Source: Acidimicrobiaceae bacterium (GTDB lineage Bacteria > Actinomycetota > Acidimicrobiia > Acidimicrobiales > Aldehydirespiratoraceae). From it: 64,000 bases of DNA. A model generated the notes under the pieces. That model did no database searches, was not told the DNA's origin, and was given only the letters and a program-made list of their open reading frames with translations. The DNA lies in the NCBI GenBank assembly GCA_026708645.1, contig JAPOUM010000022.1, positions 62,001 to 126,000 on the forward strand, given 5' to 3'. This document shows positions 1 to 10,253 of this stretch, in pieces (within the stretch, counting starts at the first letter, position 1; each line of letters opens with the position of its first letter). Made by a program: the position numbers and the translations under genes.

Positions 1-347
1 ATCTTGGTCAGTTTGGCCACATGCACCTCCGAAGTTGCCAGCCTCCAAACTAGACAAGGGGTGCGACAACGGCAGTTATCGAGACTTTCGCGGCGGCATG
101 CCTCGCAGCGGCGCACGGCCGTGGATCACCGAATGCGACAAGGCGTCAACAGCGCCGACCACGGCGCGAGCTGCGCGCTCGCCGATGGGCTTCTAGCATG
201 GCGTTCGTGTCTGAGAACCCGCGCGGATGGATGAGAGACGGATCTTGCGTCGCCGTGAGGGACGGTCGAAGCGTCATCGGACAGATCAAATCTGACAGAT
301 CAAGATGAACTGGCGATTCAATATCATATGAGAGGAGCCGAAGACAA
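1..347. other. Stretch without a supported gene
   Basis: No reading frame here looks like a known protein. Open frames exist on both strands, but their composition is that of high-GC chance frames (arginine- and serine-rich, no motif). The last 20 bases hold the ribosome-binding site of the following plus-strand gene. A gene truncated by the window edge cannot be excluded. Confidence 0.4.
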
Positions 348-1931
348 ATGAAGAATCTAAGACGAATGCGGCACTTGAAGCGTCTGCGGCGGCTGCGGCA
401 ACTTCGGCCTAGCCTCGACAAGTTGAGACGGCAGCGACCGTCGGCTTTGCGGACCGAGGCCGGCGGCAGCGCAGTCAAGACTGGAGGCAGCATGACCGAC
501 GAGGCCCGCGAAACCACAGACAAAGGCGGCAGCGCCGGCCACGGCGGCGATGATCCGACGACTGTCAGCGACGACGCAAGCAGCGCCTCAGACACCGAGA
601 ACGACGACCGCAACATCCTCGACGCAGCTGGCGCCGCTATGCGGGCGACGACCGGCGGCATCAAAACCGCCGCAGGCGCCGTCGCCGACGGCATGGAAGC
701 AGCGACCGGCGGCATCAAAACCGCCGCAGGCGCCGTCGCCGACGGCATGGAAGCAGCAACCGGCAGCATCAAAACCGCCGCAGGCGCCGTAGCCGACGGC
801 ATGGAAGCAGCGACCGGCGGCATCAAAACCGCCGCAGGCGCCGTCGCCGACGGCATGGAAGCAGCGACCGGCGGCATCAAAACCGCCGCAGGCGCCGTCG
901 CCGACGGCGTGGGGGCAGCGTCGCGGGCAACGAAAAGCAGCAGCATTGCAGCCGCCAGCATCGCCCAAGGCGTCATCGTCGGGACGGGATCGCAGATCAA
1001 CCAGCTAGTGCAGTCGATGGTGTCCGGCCCGACATCGCTGTACGACAAGGCGCTAGACGCCAACTATCTGGATCCGCTGCTGCGCTCAGACATGGGCGGC
1101 AGCTACCACCGGCTCTTCGACGGCGGCCATACGATCGCCGGCGCGGTGCGGGCGGTGAACGAGGCAGGCATCGACGATCCGTTCGCACGGCAGACGTTCG
1201 GCACCGTGGAGGCGCTGCTGCGCGACGTGTCAACAGAGCGCGGGCTGCCGCTCGCCACCTGGGACAAGGCGACCTTCGACTCTGTGGCCCAGAGCCTCGA
1301 CAGCAGTCTGGGCATCCCCAAGCGGTGGCTCTACGAAATCAACACGTTCGACGCGAGCGACGTGCTCGGCGCGACCATCGGAGTGGTTGCGGTCGCCTTG
1401 AACTGGAACAAAGCCGACACCGAGAAGTTCGCTCAGCTGACTGCCGGCATGGGTATCTCGGCCGTGGTCAGTCTCAACCCTCTGCTGCTGTTGGTGACGA
1501 TCTCCGCAGCGGCCCAGTCTTTCAACAAGGCCCGCATCAGCGCCGACTACAGCGCTCTCGCGGACGGCGCCGTCAAAGGCGCTGCCGTGTCCGCGGCGTC
1601 CATGGGCGCGGTCGCGGCCGTGACCGCAGCCGGAGGACCGGCCGGCGTCGGGCTACTCGCTGGCCTGGCTGCCGGAATGCTCGTTCACCAGACCGTCAAG
1701 AACGTCAGCGTCTCGGAGATCACCGACTTCGTGAACACCCGCGTCAAGACGCTCGCGCCGACCGTCGCCGCGTGGGCCGTGGACCTATTGCGCCGCGACG
1801 ACGCCGACTCGGCAGAGCGAGCGATAGCCACAGAGATTCTGGCTTTGCCGAGCGTGACCGCAGCCGCCGAAGTAGCGGCGCCTGTCGTCGACGAACTCAA
1901 CGCGACGCTCGCCAATCCGGCAGTCGCGTGA
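348..1931 (+). CDS. Hypothetical protein with five 18-residue repeats and a hydrophobic C-terminal half
   Basis: I do not recognise this 527-residue protein. The first 48 residues are very basic (Arg/Leu-rich), followed by an acidic Gly/Ser region. Residues about 102-191 are five 18-residue repeats of the type ATGGIKTAAGAVADGMEA, which could form amphipathic helices like LEA or apolipoprotein-type repeats. The C-terminal half has long Ala/Gly/Val stretches around residues 340-395 and 405-460 that could insert in membranes. The ATG at 348 is preceded by AGAGGAG at 331-337, a good ribosome-binding site. An ATG at 492 would drop the basic leader but lacks such a site. No catalytic motif is visible. 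Membrane or surface association is inference. Confidence 0.7.
   Translation: MKNLRRMRHLKRLRRLRQLRPSLDKLRRQRPSALRTEAGGSAVKTGGSMTDEARETTDKGGSAGHGGDDPTTVSDDASSASDTENDDRNILDAAGAAMRATTGGIKTAAGAVADGMEAATGGIKTAAGAVADGMEAATGSIKTAAGAVADGMEAATGGIKTAAGAVADGMEAATGGIKTAAGAVADGVGAASRATKSSSIAAASIAQGVIVGTGSQINQLVQSMVSGPTSLYDKALDANYLDPLLRSDMGGSYHRLFDGGHTIAGAVRAVNEAGIDDPFARQTFGTVEALLRDVSTERGLPLATWDKATFDSVAQSLDSSLGIPKRWLYEINTFDASDVLGATIGVVAVALNWNKADTEKFAQLTAGMGISAVVSLNPLLLLVTISAAAQSFNKARISADYSALADGAVKGAAVSAASMGAVAAVTAAGGPAGVGLLAGLAAGMLVHQTVKNVSVSEITDFVNTRVKTLAPTVAAWAVDLLRRDDADSAERAIATEILALPSVTAAAEVAAPVVDELNATLANPAVA
651..920 (+). repeat. Five tandem 54-bp repeats within a coding sequence
   Basis: The unit begins ACCGGCGGCATC and is repeated five times in frame: 651-704, 705-758, 759-812, 813-866 and 867-920. 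Copies 1, 2 and 4 are almost identical; copy 3 has a few changes (GGCGGC to GGCAGC) and copy 5 diverges at its end. Near-identity at the DNA level points to recent expansion by slippage or unequal recombination. Confidence 0.95.
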
Positions 1932-1935
1932 CGCT

Positions 1936-2217
1936 TCAGCTCCGAACAAGCCACTCGCCGGCATCTAGCTCTTCGGCGAACTCGGCCCGATACTCCTCAA
2001 CGAGAGCAACCACGTTCTCAGGGCCGATCCCTCGCTGCCTCGCCCTCTGTTCACCGTGCAGCAGCAACTCTCGCCACTCGCGTTCCTCGATGTGACGTAG
2101 CTTCGCCTCATGCAGAAACTCGCTTCGAGAGAAACCTTGCTGCGTCATCATCTCGTCCACTCGATCAGCCATGTCAGGTGGAAGCGAAAATGCGACAGTC
2201 CTAGTGGTTCGCGGCAT
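1936..2217 (-). CDS. Ribbon-helix-helix (CopG-type) DNA-binding protein, orphan antitoxin-like
   Basis: A 93-residue protein. Near its N-terminus it has the RHH pattern: a short beta-strand (RTVAFSLPP), a helix (DMADRVDEMMTQQ) and the turn GFSRSEFL leading into a second helix. RHH proteins dimerise, place the strand in the DNA major groove and often repress their own operon as type II antitoxins. The ATG at 2217 has GGGAGGTG directly upstream (2223-2230); an upstream in-frame ATG at 2238 lacks one. The C-terminal half is acidic and helical, as in antitoxins that clamp a toxin, but no toxin gene adjoins. The 3' end nearly touches the convergent gene ending at 1931. Regulator or solitary antitoxin is inference. 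Confidence 0.7.
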   Translation of the reverse strand: MPRTTRTVAFSLPPDMADRVDEMMTQQGFSRSEFLHEAKLRHIEEREWRELLLHGEQRARQRGIGPENVVALVEEYRAEFAEELDAGEWLVRS

Positions 2218-2289
2218 CTCTGCACCTCCCGCCGCCATCTGCTGTCACCGAGTCTTACTCAGTTCACCACGCCACTATCGGCGCCCGAT

Positions 2290-2328
2290 CACAACGCATA
2301 GCCCAACGCCTAGCACAACGTATAGCCC
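2290..2328. repeat. Pair of 15-bp direct repeats, possible operator
   Basis: CACAACGCATAGCCC (2290-2304) and CACAACGTATAGCCC (2314-2328) differ at one base and start 24 bp apart. They lie between the end of coxL and the start of the RHH gene, about 75-110 bp upstream of the latter. RHH repressors commonly bind repeated sites near their own promoter. The link is inferred from position only. Confidence 0.4.
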
Positions 2329-2373
2329 GACCTGACCGACCGCGGCTGGCGGGGCAGCGGCATCGTGTTGGGG

Positions 2374-4731
<2,358 letters not shown>

Positions 4732-4750
4732 TGCTGTTGCCTCCTGAGCT

Positions 4751-5236
4751 TCAGTCGTCCGCGCCGGACGAGCCGTTGCCTGCTGCCGCGGCTGCGGCTC
4801 GGATCGATTTGACGATGTTCATGTAGCCGGTGCAGCGGCACAAGTTGCCCGATATGGCCCAGCGGACTTCGTCGTCGGAGGGATCGGGGTTCTCTTCGAT
4901 GAGAGCGGCGCCGACGAGCATCATCGCCGGTGTGCAGAAGCCGCACTGCAGCCCGTGCTCGTCGCTGAACGCCTGCTGGATCGGATGCAGCCCGTCGGCG
5001 GTCTTGAGGCCCTCGACGGTGGTCACCCGTCGCCCGTCGGCTTGCACTGCCAGCATGGTGCAGGACTTGACCGGCTTGCCGTCCACCAGCACGGTGCAGA
5101 CTCCGCAGCTCGTGGTGTCGCAGCCGATGTGGGTGCCCGTCAGCCCGGCGCCTGTGCGTATGTGGTCCACCAGCAGTTTGCGGGGCTCGACGTCGGCGCT
5201 GTGGTCGGTTCCGTTGATGTTGACGGTGATCTCCAT
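4751..5236 (-). CDS. coxS: Carbon monoxide dehydrogenase, small iron-sulfur subunit
   Basis: A 161-residue two-cluster [2Fe-2S] subunit. The plant-type ferredoxin domain has C39, C44, C47 and C59 (GCDTTSCGVC plus a distal Cys). The alpha-helical domain has C98, C101, C133 and C135 (CGFC and CRC). These clusters carry electrons from the Mo-Cu centre to the FAD in CoxM. The length and cysteine spacing are canonical. It sits between coxM (32-bp gap) and coxL (19-bp gap), the order used by form I operons. Confidence 0.95.
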   Translation of the reverse strand: MEITVNINGTDHSADVEPRKLLVDHIRTGAGLTGTHIGCDTTSCGVCTVLVDGKPVKSCTMLAVQADGRRVTTVEGLKTADGLHPIQQAFSDEHGLQCGFCTPAMMLVGAALIEENPDPSDDEVRWAISGNLCRCTGYMNIVKSIRAAAAAAGNGSSGADD

Positions 5237-5268
5237 GATCGTTCCCTGTCTTCCCTTCTGCTCCTTGG

Positions 5269-6147
5269 TCAGCCCTGAGCCTGCTCGGCGGCTTCGGCGA
5301 GTGCCCGTCTGGTGAAAGCGGCCACGACCTGCCGTTTCCAGCGCGCCGTGCCTCTGACGTCGTCGCGAGGCGCCGAAGCGGCCGCCGCAGCCGCAGCCGC
5401 CTCGGCGAACAACTCTTCGCTGGGCGTGTTGCCGAGCAGCAGCGCCTCCGCTTCACGGGCTTTGCGGTTGATCGGAGCGACCGAGGTCATGGCCACGCCG
5501 GCGGCGCTGATGCTGCCGTCTGAGCCCAGCTCCAGATGAGCGGCCACGCCCACCGTGGCATAGTCGCCGACCTTGCGCTCGAGCTTCTGATACGAGCCGC
5601 CTGAAGCGCCGGCGGGCGCCGGTATGCGCAAAGCGATCACCATCTCGTCATCGCTCAGAGAGTTGGTGAAGAAGTCCACCACGAAATCGTCGATGGCGAT
5701 CATGCGCCGCCCTGACGGGCCTTGAGCGACAATCTCGGCGCCGGTCGCGAGCAGCACCGTGTTCCAGTCGCCTTCGGGATCGCAGTGGGCCACGGACCCG
5801 CACATGGTGCCCAGATTGCGCACCAGCGGATCGGCGATCCAGGGCGCGGCCGAAGCGACGGCGCCGGACACCACATGGGATGCAGCGACATCGGCGTGGC
5901 GCGCCAGCGCCCCGATCTGCACATGGCCGTTGTGGCGCTCGATGGTGTCGAGGCCGCTGATCCGGTTGATGTCGACAAGCTGAGCCGGGGTGGCGAAACG
6001 CAGTTTCATCATGGGCAAGAGACTCTGACCACCCGCCAAGAAACGGGTCTCGTCGCCTCCCTGCGTCTTGGCCGCGACCGCTTCCTCCACAGAAGAAACA
6101 GCCTGATAATCAAACCGGGCAGGTAGCACCCTGAGACCCCCAATCAT
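5269..6147 (-). CDS. coxM: Carbon monoxide dehydrogenase, medium FAD-binding subunit
   Basis: About 290 residues of the PCMH-type FAD-binding family: FAD contacts are AGGQSLLPMMKLR near residue 40 and the segment TMCGSVAHCDPEGDW. It passes electrons from the CoxS clusters to the quinone pool. The frame extends upstream to 6270, but that part has no CoxM character. An ATG at 6147 gives MIGGLRVLPARFDY; a GTG at 6129 gives a start at LPARFDY, closer to the usual CoxM N-terminus, with a weak purine tract before it. First gene of coxMSL. Confidence 0.9.
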   Translation of the reverse strand: MIGGLRVLPARFDYQAVSSVEEAVAAKTQGGDETRFLAGGQSLLPMMKLRFATPAQLVDINRISGLDTIERHNGHVQIGALARHADVAASHVVSGAVASAAPWIADPLVRNLGTMCGSVAHCDPEGDWNTVLLATGAEIVAQGPSGRRMIAIDDFVVDFFTNSLSDDEMVIALRIPAPAGASGGSYQKLERKVGDYATVGVAAHLELGSDGSISAAGVAMTSVAPINRKAREAEALLLGNTPSEELFAEAAAAAAAASAPRDDVRGTARWKRQVVAAFTRRALAEAAEQAQG

Positions 6148-6400
6148 CGAAGCGGGCGTGGGGGTTTCCACGCCTGAAAGCGACACTAACACCACCGACG
6201 ACCGGCTGCCATGTCGGTCTTCGCCCGGATGGCGATCCGTCGCCGGAAGCGGGCCGCGACCGTTCCGCATGCGTCTTCAAAGGTACGCTGACGGATGCGC
6301 TCAGGGATTCGCTCCGCCGGTGCAGCCGCCGCAGGCAGCGAACCGTGACTGCCGGACCGCTGCCCGAGAACCGTGAGCTACGAGCCGTGCGCTGCGAGCC
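6148..6400. promoter_or_regulatory. Divergent intergenic region between coxM and the TauE gene
   Basis: This 253-bp gap must hold the promoters of both the cox operon (leftward) and the exporter (rightward). The right end has three short imperfect repeats around the word GAGCCGTG or GAACCGTG (about 6367-6406), the last containing the GTG start of the exporter. No clear -10/-35 pair stands out. Confidence 0.4.
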
Positions 6401-7144
6401 GTGAGCCTCGCCGAGTTGCTGCTGGTGGCTGCGGCCTCCGCTGCGGCGATGCTCGTGAAGAGCGTCACCGGTCTCGGCTATCCGATGCTGAGCATCCCGA
6501 TCATCGCCACGGTGGCAGGCGTGGAGACGGCGGTCGTGGTAGTGAGCCTCCCCAACGCCGCAGCCAACATCCTGATCGGCTGGCGCACCCGTGCAGCCCG
6601 GTCAGAGTCACGCGATCTGACGCCTCTGGCTGCTTCATCAGTAGTGACGGCTGTAGCCGGCAGCTTCGTGCTGGTCAACGTTTCGGAGCGGCCTCTGCTG
6701 ATCGTGCTGTCGGTCACGGTTCTTCTGTTCGTGGTGCGGTCGCTGTGGCTCGGCGACATCGTGGTGACGCCCCAGCAGGGCCGGCGTGCGGCGCCTTTTG
6801 TGGGGGCGGCCGCGGGGCTGATGCAGGGTGCTGTGGGCGTGTCGGGCCCTGTCATCGGTTCGTGGCTCTACGCCTACCGGCTGCGCCGCGACGCCTACAT
6901 TTTCTCGTTGGCGGTGGTGTTCTTGTGGTCCGGCTCGACTCAGATCGCGACTCTGGCGTTGATCGGCGAATTCACAGCCGACCGGCTGGTGGCCGCAGCA
7001 GTGGCGCTGGGGCCGGTGCTGGTGATGGTGCAGCTGGGCGAACACCTGAGAGCCAGGCTGTCGAGCGCTCAATTCGACAGAGCGGTGCTAGCACTGCTGG
7101 CGACCGCAGGCGTGGTTCTGGTGGTGCGAGTCATCACCGGCTAG
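6401..7144 (+). CDS. TauE/SafE-family membrane exporter
   Basis: A 247-residue membrane protein with about eight hydrophobic segments in two related halves. The N-terminal helix pair with VKSVTGLGYPMLSIPI resembles the conserved first repeat of the TauE/SafE (DUF81) family, and GAAAGLMQGAVGVSGPVIG is the second. Members move sulfite, sulfoacetate or other small organosulfur anions across the membrane; the substrate here cannot be told. It starts with GTG at 6401 and no ATG is suitable. It is monocistronic, divergent from coxM and convergent with the following ABC gene. Confidence 0.85.
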   Translation: MSLAELLLVAAASAAAMLVKSVTGLGYPMLSIPIIATVAGVETAVVVVSLPNAAANILIGWRTRAARSESRDLTPLAASSVVTAVAGSFVLVNVSERPLLIVLSVTVLLFVVRSLWLGDIVVTPQQGRRAAPFVGAAAGLMQGAVGVSGPVIGSWLYAYRLRRDAYIFSLAVVFLWSGSTQIATLALIGEFTADRLVAAAVALGPVLVMVQLGEHLRARLSSAQFDRAVLALLATAGVVLVVRVITG

Positions 7145-7204
7145 ACGGCTGCGTGCTCAGGCTCGTTTTGCAGGCTCGCTGGCGCCGCCAAAGGGAGCGG
7201 ATCG

Positions 7205-7290
7205 GCTGACACCCGTCAGCTTGCATCCATCAGTTGACATCGATCAGCTTGCAACGATCAGCGGATCTGCTGACACTGATCAGCTGACCG
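7205..7290. repeat. Cluster of GATCAGC-type repeats between convergent genes
   Basis: Between the exporter and the end of the LivHMG fusion gene, the motif (G/C)ATCAG(C/T)TTG or its variants recurs at irregular spacing of about 10-25 bp (for example near 7217, 7230, 7244, 7257 and 7277), mixed with TGACA and CTGACC words. Several copies are self-complementary around TGATCA, so alternative hairpins are possible. It may act as a bidirectional terminator or be decayed tandem duplication. Confidence 0.55.
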
Positions 7291-10222
7291 TCAGCGGGCC
7301 GGAGCGTCCGATGGCCGTCTCAGAAGTGCCCAGATAACTGGCTATCACCAAGCGGTCACGGCGGATCGCGTCGGGCGGACCCTCTGCTATCACAGCCCCC
7401 GCCTCCAAGCAGTAGACACGGTCGCTTATCGACATCAACAACGCCATGTCGTGTTCGATGACGACCACCGCGGCGCCGAGCCCGTCCTTCATCTGCTCGA
7501 TGAGCGGAGCGAAGGCCTCGGCTTCTCTCTGGGCCAACCCGCCGGTGGGCTCGTCGAGCAGAAGCACCCTGGCGTCGACCGCCAACAGGCTAGACATTTC
7601 CACTATGCGGCGCGTCCCCGTGGACAGCATGCCCACGAAATGGTCCGCGTAGCGTTTCAGACCCATGTAGTCGATGATCTCGTCGGCTTCGGCGCGTTTG
7701 TGTCGCTCTTGGCGCGGCGACGGCGGCAGCGCGGCCATGGATGCGAGCAGCCGTGACCGCGAACGGGCCTCCAGAGCGACCATCAGCGACTCACGGACAG
7801 TCAGTTCGGGGTAGATGCGGGCGCTCTGGAAGCCGCGGCCCAGGCCATTGGCATGGCGTTCATGCGAGCTTTTTGCGGTGACATCGGCGCCGAGCACGAA
7901 AATTCTGCCGTCGGCCTCGACGAAACCGCTGACGGCGTTGAGCAGCGTGGACTTGCCGGCGCCGTTGGTGCCGATCAAACCGACCAACTCGCCGTGGCCG
8001 ACATGCATCGACACCCGGTCGACGGCGACGTTGCCGCCGAAGCGCACCGACACTTCCTCGGTTCTCAGAGCCGGAGCATCCTCTGGAGTCCCTGTCGGCG
8101 CCGCCGCCGCGGGCCGGGTCCGGCGCGATGACGGCGCCGCTGGTATCACAGGCGCCTCACGCTGCTTCGAGTGCTGCTGTGAGGCCATCCCAGGCTCGCT
8201 CGAAGCCGCTTCGCCGGCGGTTTCATGAGGATCCCGGTCACGCGCCATGCGATCGGCGCGTCGCAGAAGCCTGTCACGCGCGCCGTAGACGAGTTGCACC
8301 AAACCGCCCGGGAAGTACATCACCAGCACCAGCAGCCCGATGTTGCTGGTCAACAGCCTCACCAGGTCGTCAAGCTCAGCGGGGATCAGCTGAGGAAGGC
8401 CGCGAACCCACAGCGTCCCCAGGATCGGGCCCGCCACCGAGCCGAGACCACCGATGATCGCAGTCGCCACCACCACAATCGATTCGCCGGCGCTGAAAGT
8501 GGAAGCAGGCTGCAGCGAAGGCGCCAGCGTCACGAACAAGCCCCCCGAGAAGGCGGCGATGCCGCCGGCCACGCCGAAAGCAGTCAGCTTCATGCGCACC
8601 GGCGACACAGTGGACGCGGCAGCCATCTCCTCGTTGTCGCGCACCGCCATCCACGACCTCCCCATACCGGTGCGGCGCAGCCGCGCCACCACAGCGGCCG
8701 CCACCGCCAGAGCCGCCAGGCACAAGAAGTAGAAGCTGCGCCGCGAGGCTGCGAAATCGATGTGGACGGGCCCGGCATCGAACACGGGCTTGTCAGCCGG
8801 GCGAGGGAAGGTGGTCCCCCCGGTGAAGAAATCCTGATCGAAGAGCCAGGCGGCCGCCGCCACCGCGAACGCCAGGGTGGTGACAGCCAGGAACAGCCCC
8901 CTCACCCGCAGCGCGGGGATGCCCACGATCACGGCCGCCACCACGCCGACGGCGGTGGCTGCGGCCATGGCCAGAGCCCACTGCAGCTCCAGCGAGAAGT
9001 CGAACAGGTCGAACGGCACGGGAATGTCGTTGCCTTGAGTCAAACCGGCCACGGTCAAGCCCCCGAGGCCCACGAAGGCGTATTGACCCAGCGACAGCTG
9101 GCCGGCCCAGCCGGTGAGCACCGTCATCGACAGCACCACCATCGAGAACACCAGAATGCTGGTCCAGATGAACAGCGCGCTGCTGCTGGTGAGCGTAAGC
9201 CCCAGAATCACGAAGAACCCGAAGAGCACGATGAACCCCATGGTGTTGAGGTGGCGCACCCACCACAGCGACTCAAGGCGGCTGGGGACAGTCCTGAGGC
9301 GCGGCGACAGCGACCACGACTCCTGCCCGCCGGTGGAGCGCACCAGCAGCACAGCCACCAGCACTGTGACGAACAGGTAGACGTCGACCAGCGATCGGTT
9401 CGTCGATTCCACGTTGGCGCGGATCAGCGTCTCGACCACTCCCACCCCGATGCCGGCCGCGATCGTGCCGGGAAGTGAGCGCATCCGTGCCAGCAGCGAC
9501 ACCACCAGCACGCGCAGCAGCAGCGGCTCGGCTATCGCGGCGCTGCCCGCCTGAGCGGAGTTGACGCCCTGCAGAGGCGCCAGAAAGATCGCAGTCGCGG
9601 CTGCGAAAGCCCCCGAGACCGCCCACACGACAGTTGAGGCGCGTCGGGGCGAGGTGCCGTAGACGCGGGCGGTGTCGGGATTGGAGGCCGACGCTCGCAA
9701 CGCCAGCCCCAGGCGGGTGCGCGCCATGAACCAAGCGAGAGCGCCTATCAGCACCGGGATCACCGCCAGTACCACTAGCTCACGGGCTTGCAGACGGATG
9801 TGGTCGGTGGGGGTCCAGGTGGCGTCGAAGGCCGTCGGAATCGGTCCCGCGGCGACCACGCCGGGAAGGCGCAACTTGGCGAACAGCACTATCTGGCCGA
9901 CGCCTATGGTGGCAATCAGCAGCACCAGCCGAGACGCTTCGAAGAGGCGGCGGATCACCGACAGCTCGATGATCATTCCGAGGGCCGCGCAGGCCGCTGA
10001 GGCCAGCACGAACGAAGTCCACCAGTTGAGCCCGTAACGCACCAGCAACAGCACGAACACAGCCGCCCCGAAAGCCCCGATCTCGCCGTGAGCGAAGTTG
10101 AGCACCCCGGTCGAGCGATAGATCAGCACGAACCCGGCGGCGAAAGCGGCATAGGTGAGCCCCGTCACCAGTCCGAGCGCCACGGCCTGCTGGCTCACGG
10201 TGACGCCCAGAAACTCGATCAC
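7280..10222 (-). CDS. Branched-chain amino acid-type ABC transporter, fused LivH-LivM permease and LivG ATPase
   Basis: One 980-residue polypeptide carries three subunits usually encoded separately. Residues about 1-300 are a LivH permease (start GLVTGLTYAAFAAGFVLIYR, then GVLNFAHGE). About 330-650 are a LivM permease (GWAGQLSLGQYAF, GIPALRVRGLFLAVTTLA). After a Ser/Pro/Ala-rich linker (about 655-715) comes a LivG ATPase with Walker A GTNGAGKST near residue 745 and Walker B VLLLDEPTGG. It would form the membrane pore and half the ATP-driven motor of a HAAT-family importer. The start is GTG at 10222, 31 bp after the MFS-LivF gene, so the two are co-transcribed. Substrate unknown: amino acids, amides or urea are all possible. 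Confidence 0.92.
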   Translation of the reverse strand: MIEFLGVTVSQQAVALGLVTGLTYAAFAAGFVLIYRSTGVLNFAHGEIGAFGAAVFVLLLVRYGLNWWTSFVLASAACAALGMIIELSVIRRLFEASRLVLLIATIGVGQIVLFAKLRLPGVVAAGPIPTAFDATWTPTDHIRLQARELVVLAVIPVLIGALAWFMARTRLGLALRASASNPDTARVYGTSPRRASTVVWAVSGAFAAATAIFLAPLQGVNSAQAGSAAIAEPLLLRVLVVSLLARMRSLPGTIAAGIGVGVVETLIRANVESTNRSLVDVYLFVTVLVAVLLVRSTGGQESWSLSPRLRTVPSRLESLWWVRHLNTMGFIVLFGFFVILGLTLTSSSALFIWTSILVFSMVVLSMTVLTGWAGQLSLGQYAFVGLGGLTVAGLTQGNDIPVPFDLFDFSLELQWALAMAAATAVGVVAAVIVGIPALRVRGLFLAVTTLAFAVAAAAWLFDQDFFTGGTTFPRPADKPVFDAGPVHIDFAASRRSFYFLCLAALAVAAAVVARLRRTGMGRSWMAVRDNEEMAAASTVSPVRMKLTAFGVAGGIAAFSGGLFVTLAPSLQPASTFSAGESIVVVATAIIGGLGSVAGPILGTLWVRGLPQLIPAELDDLVRLLTSNIGLLVLVMYFPGGLVQLVYGARDRLLRRADRMARDRDPHETAGEAASSEPGMASQQHSKQREAPVIPAAPSSRRTRPAAAAPTGTPEDAPALRTEEVSVRFGGNVAVDRVSMHVGHGELVGLIGTNGAGKSTLLNAVSGFVEADGRIFVLGADVTAKSSHERHANGLGRGFQSARIYPELTVRESLMVALEARSRSRLLASMAALPPSPRQERHKRAEADEIIDYMGLKRYADHFVGMLSTGTRRIVEMSSLLAVDARVLLLDEPTGGLAQREAEAFAPLIEQMKDGLGAAVVVIEHDMALLMSISDRVYCLEAGAVIAEGPPDAIRRDRLVIASYLGTSETAIGRSGPLTVS

Positions 10223-10253
10223 AGCCGCGCCGTCCTCGGGCGCCCCGTGCCGT

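Noticed and set aside
4..234. Open frame of 76 codons at the left edge
   Set aside because: Arg/Ser-rich composition, no ribosome-binding site, no motif; overlapping frames are equally open.
651..920. CRISPR-like regular repeats
   Set aside because: The units are contiguous without spacers and lie in frame within a coding sequence; no cas genes.
1936..2328. Complete toxin-antitoxin pair
   Set aside because: No second small gene of toxin type is present on either side of the RHH gene.
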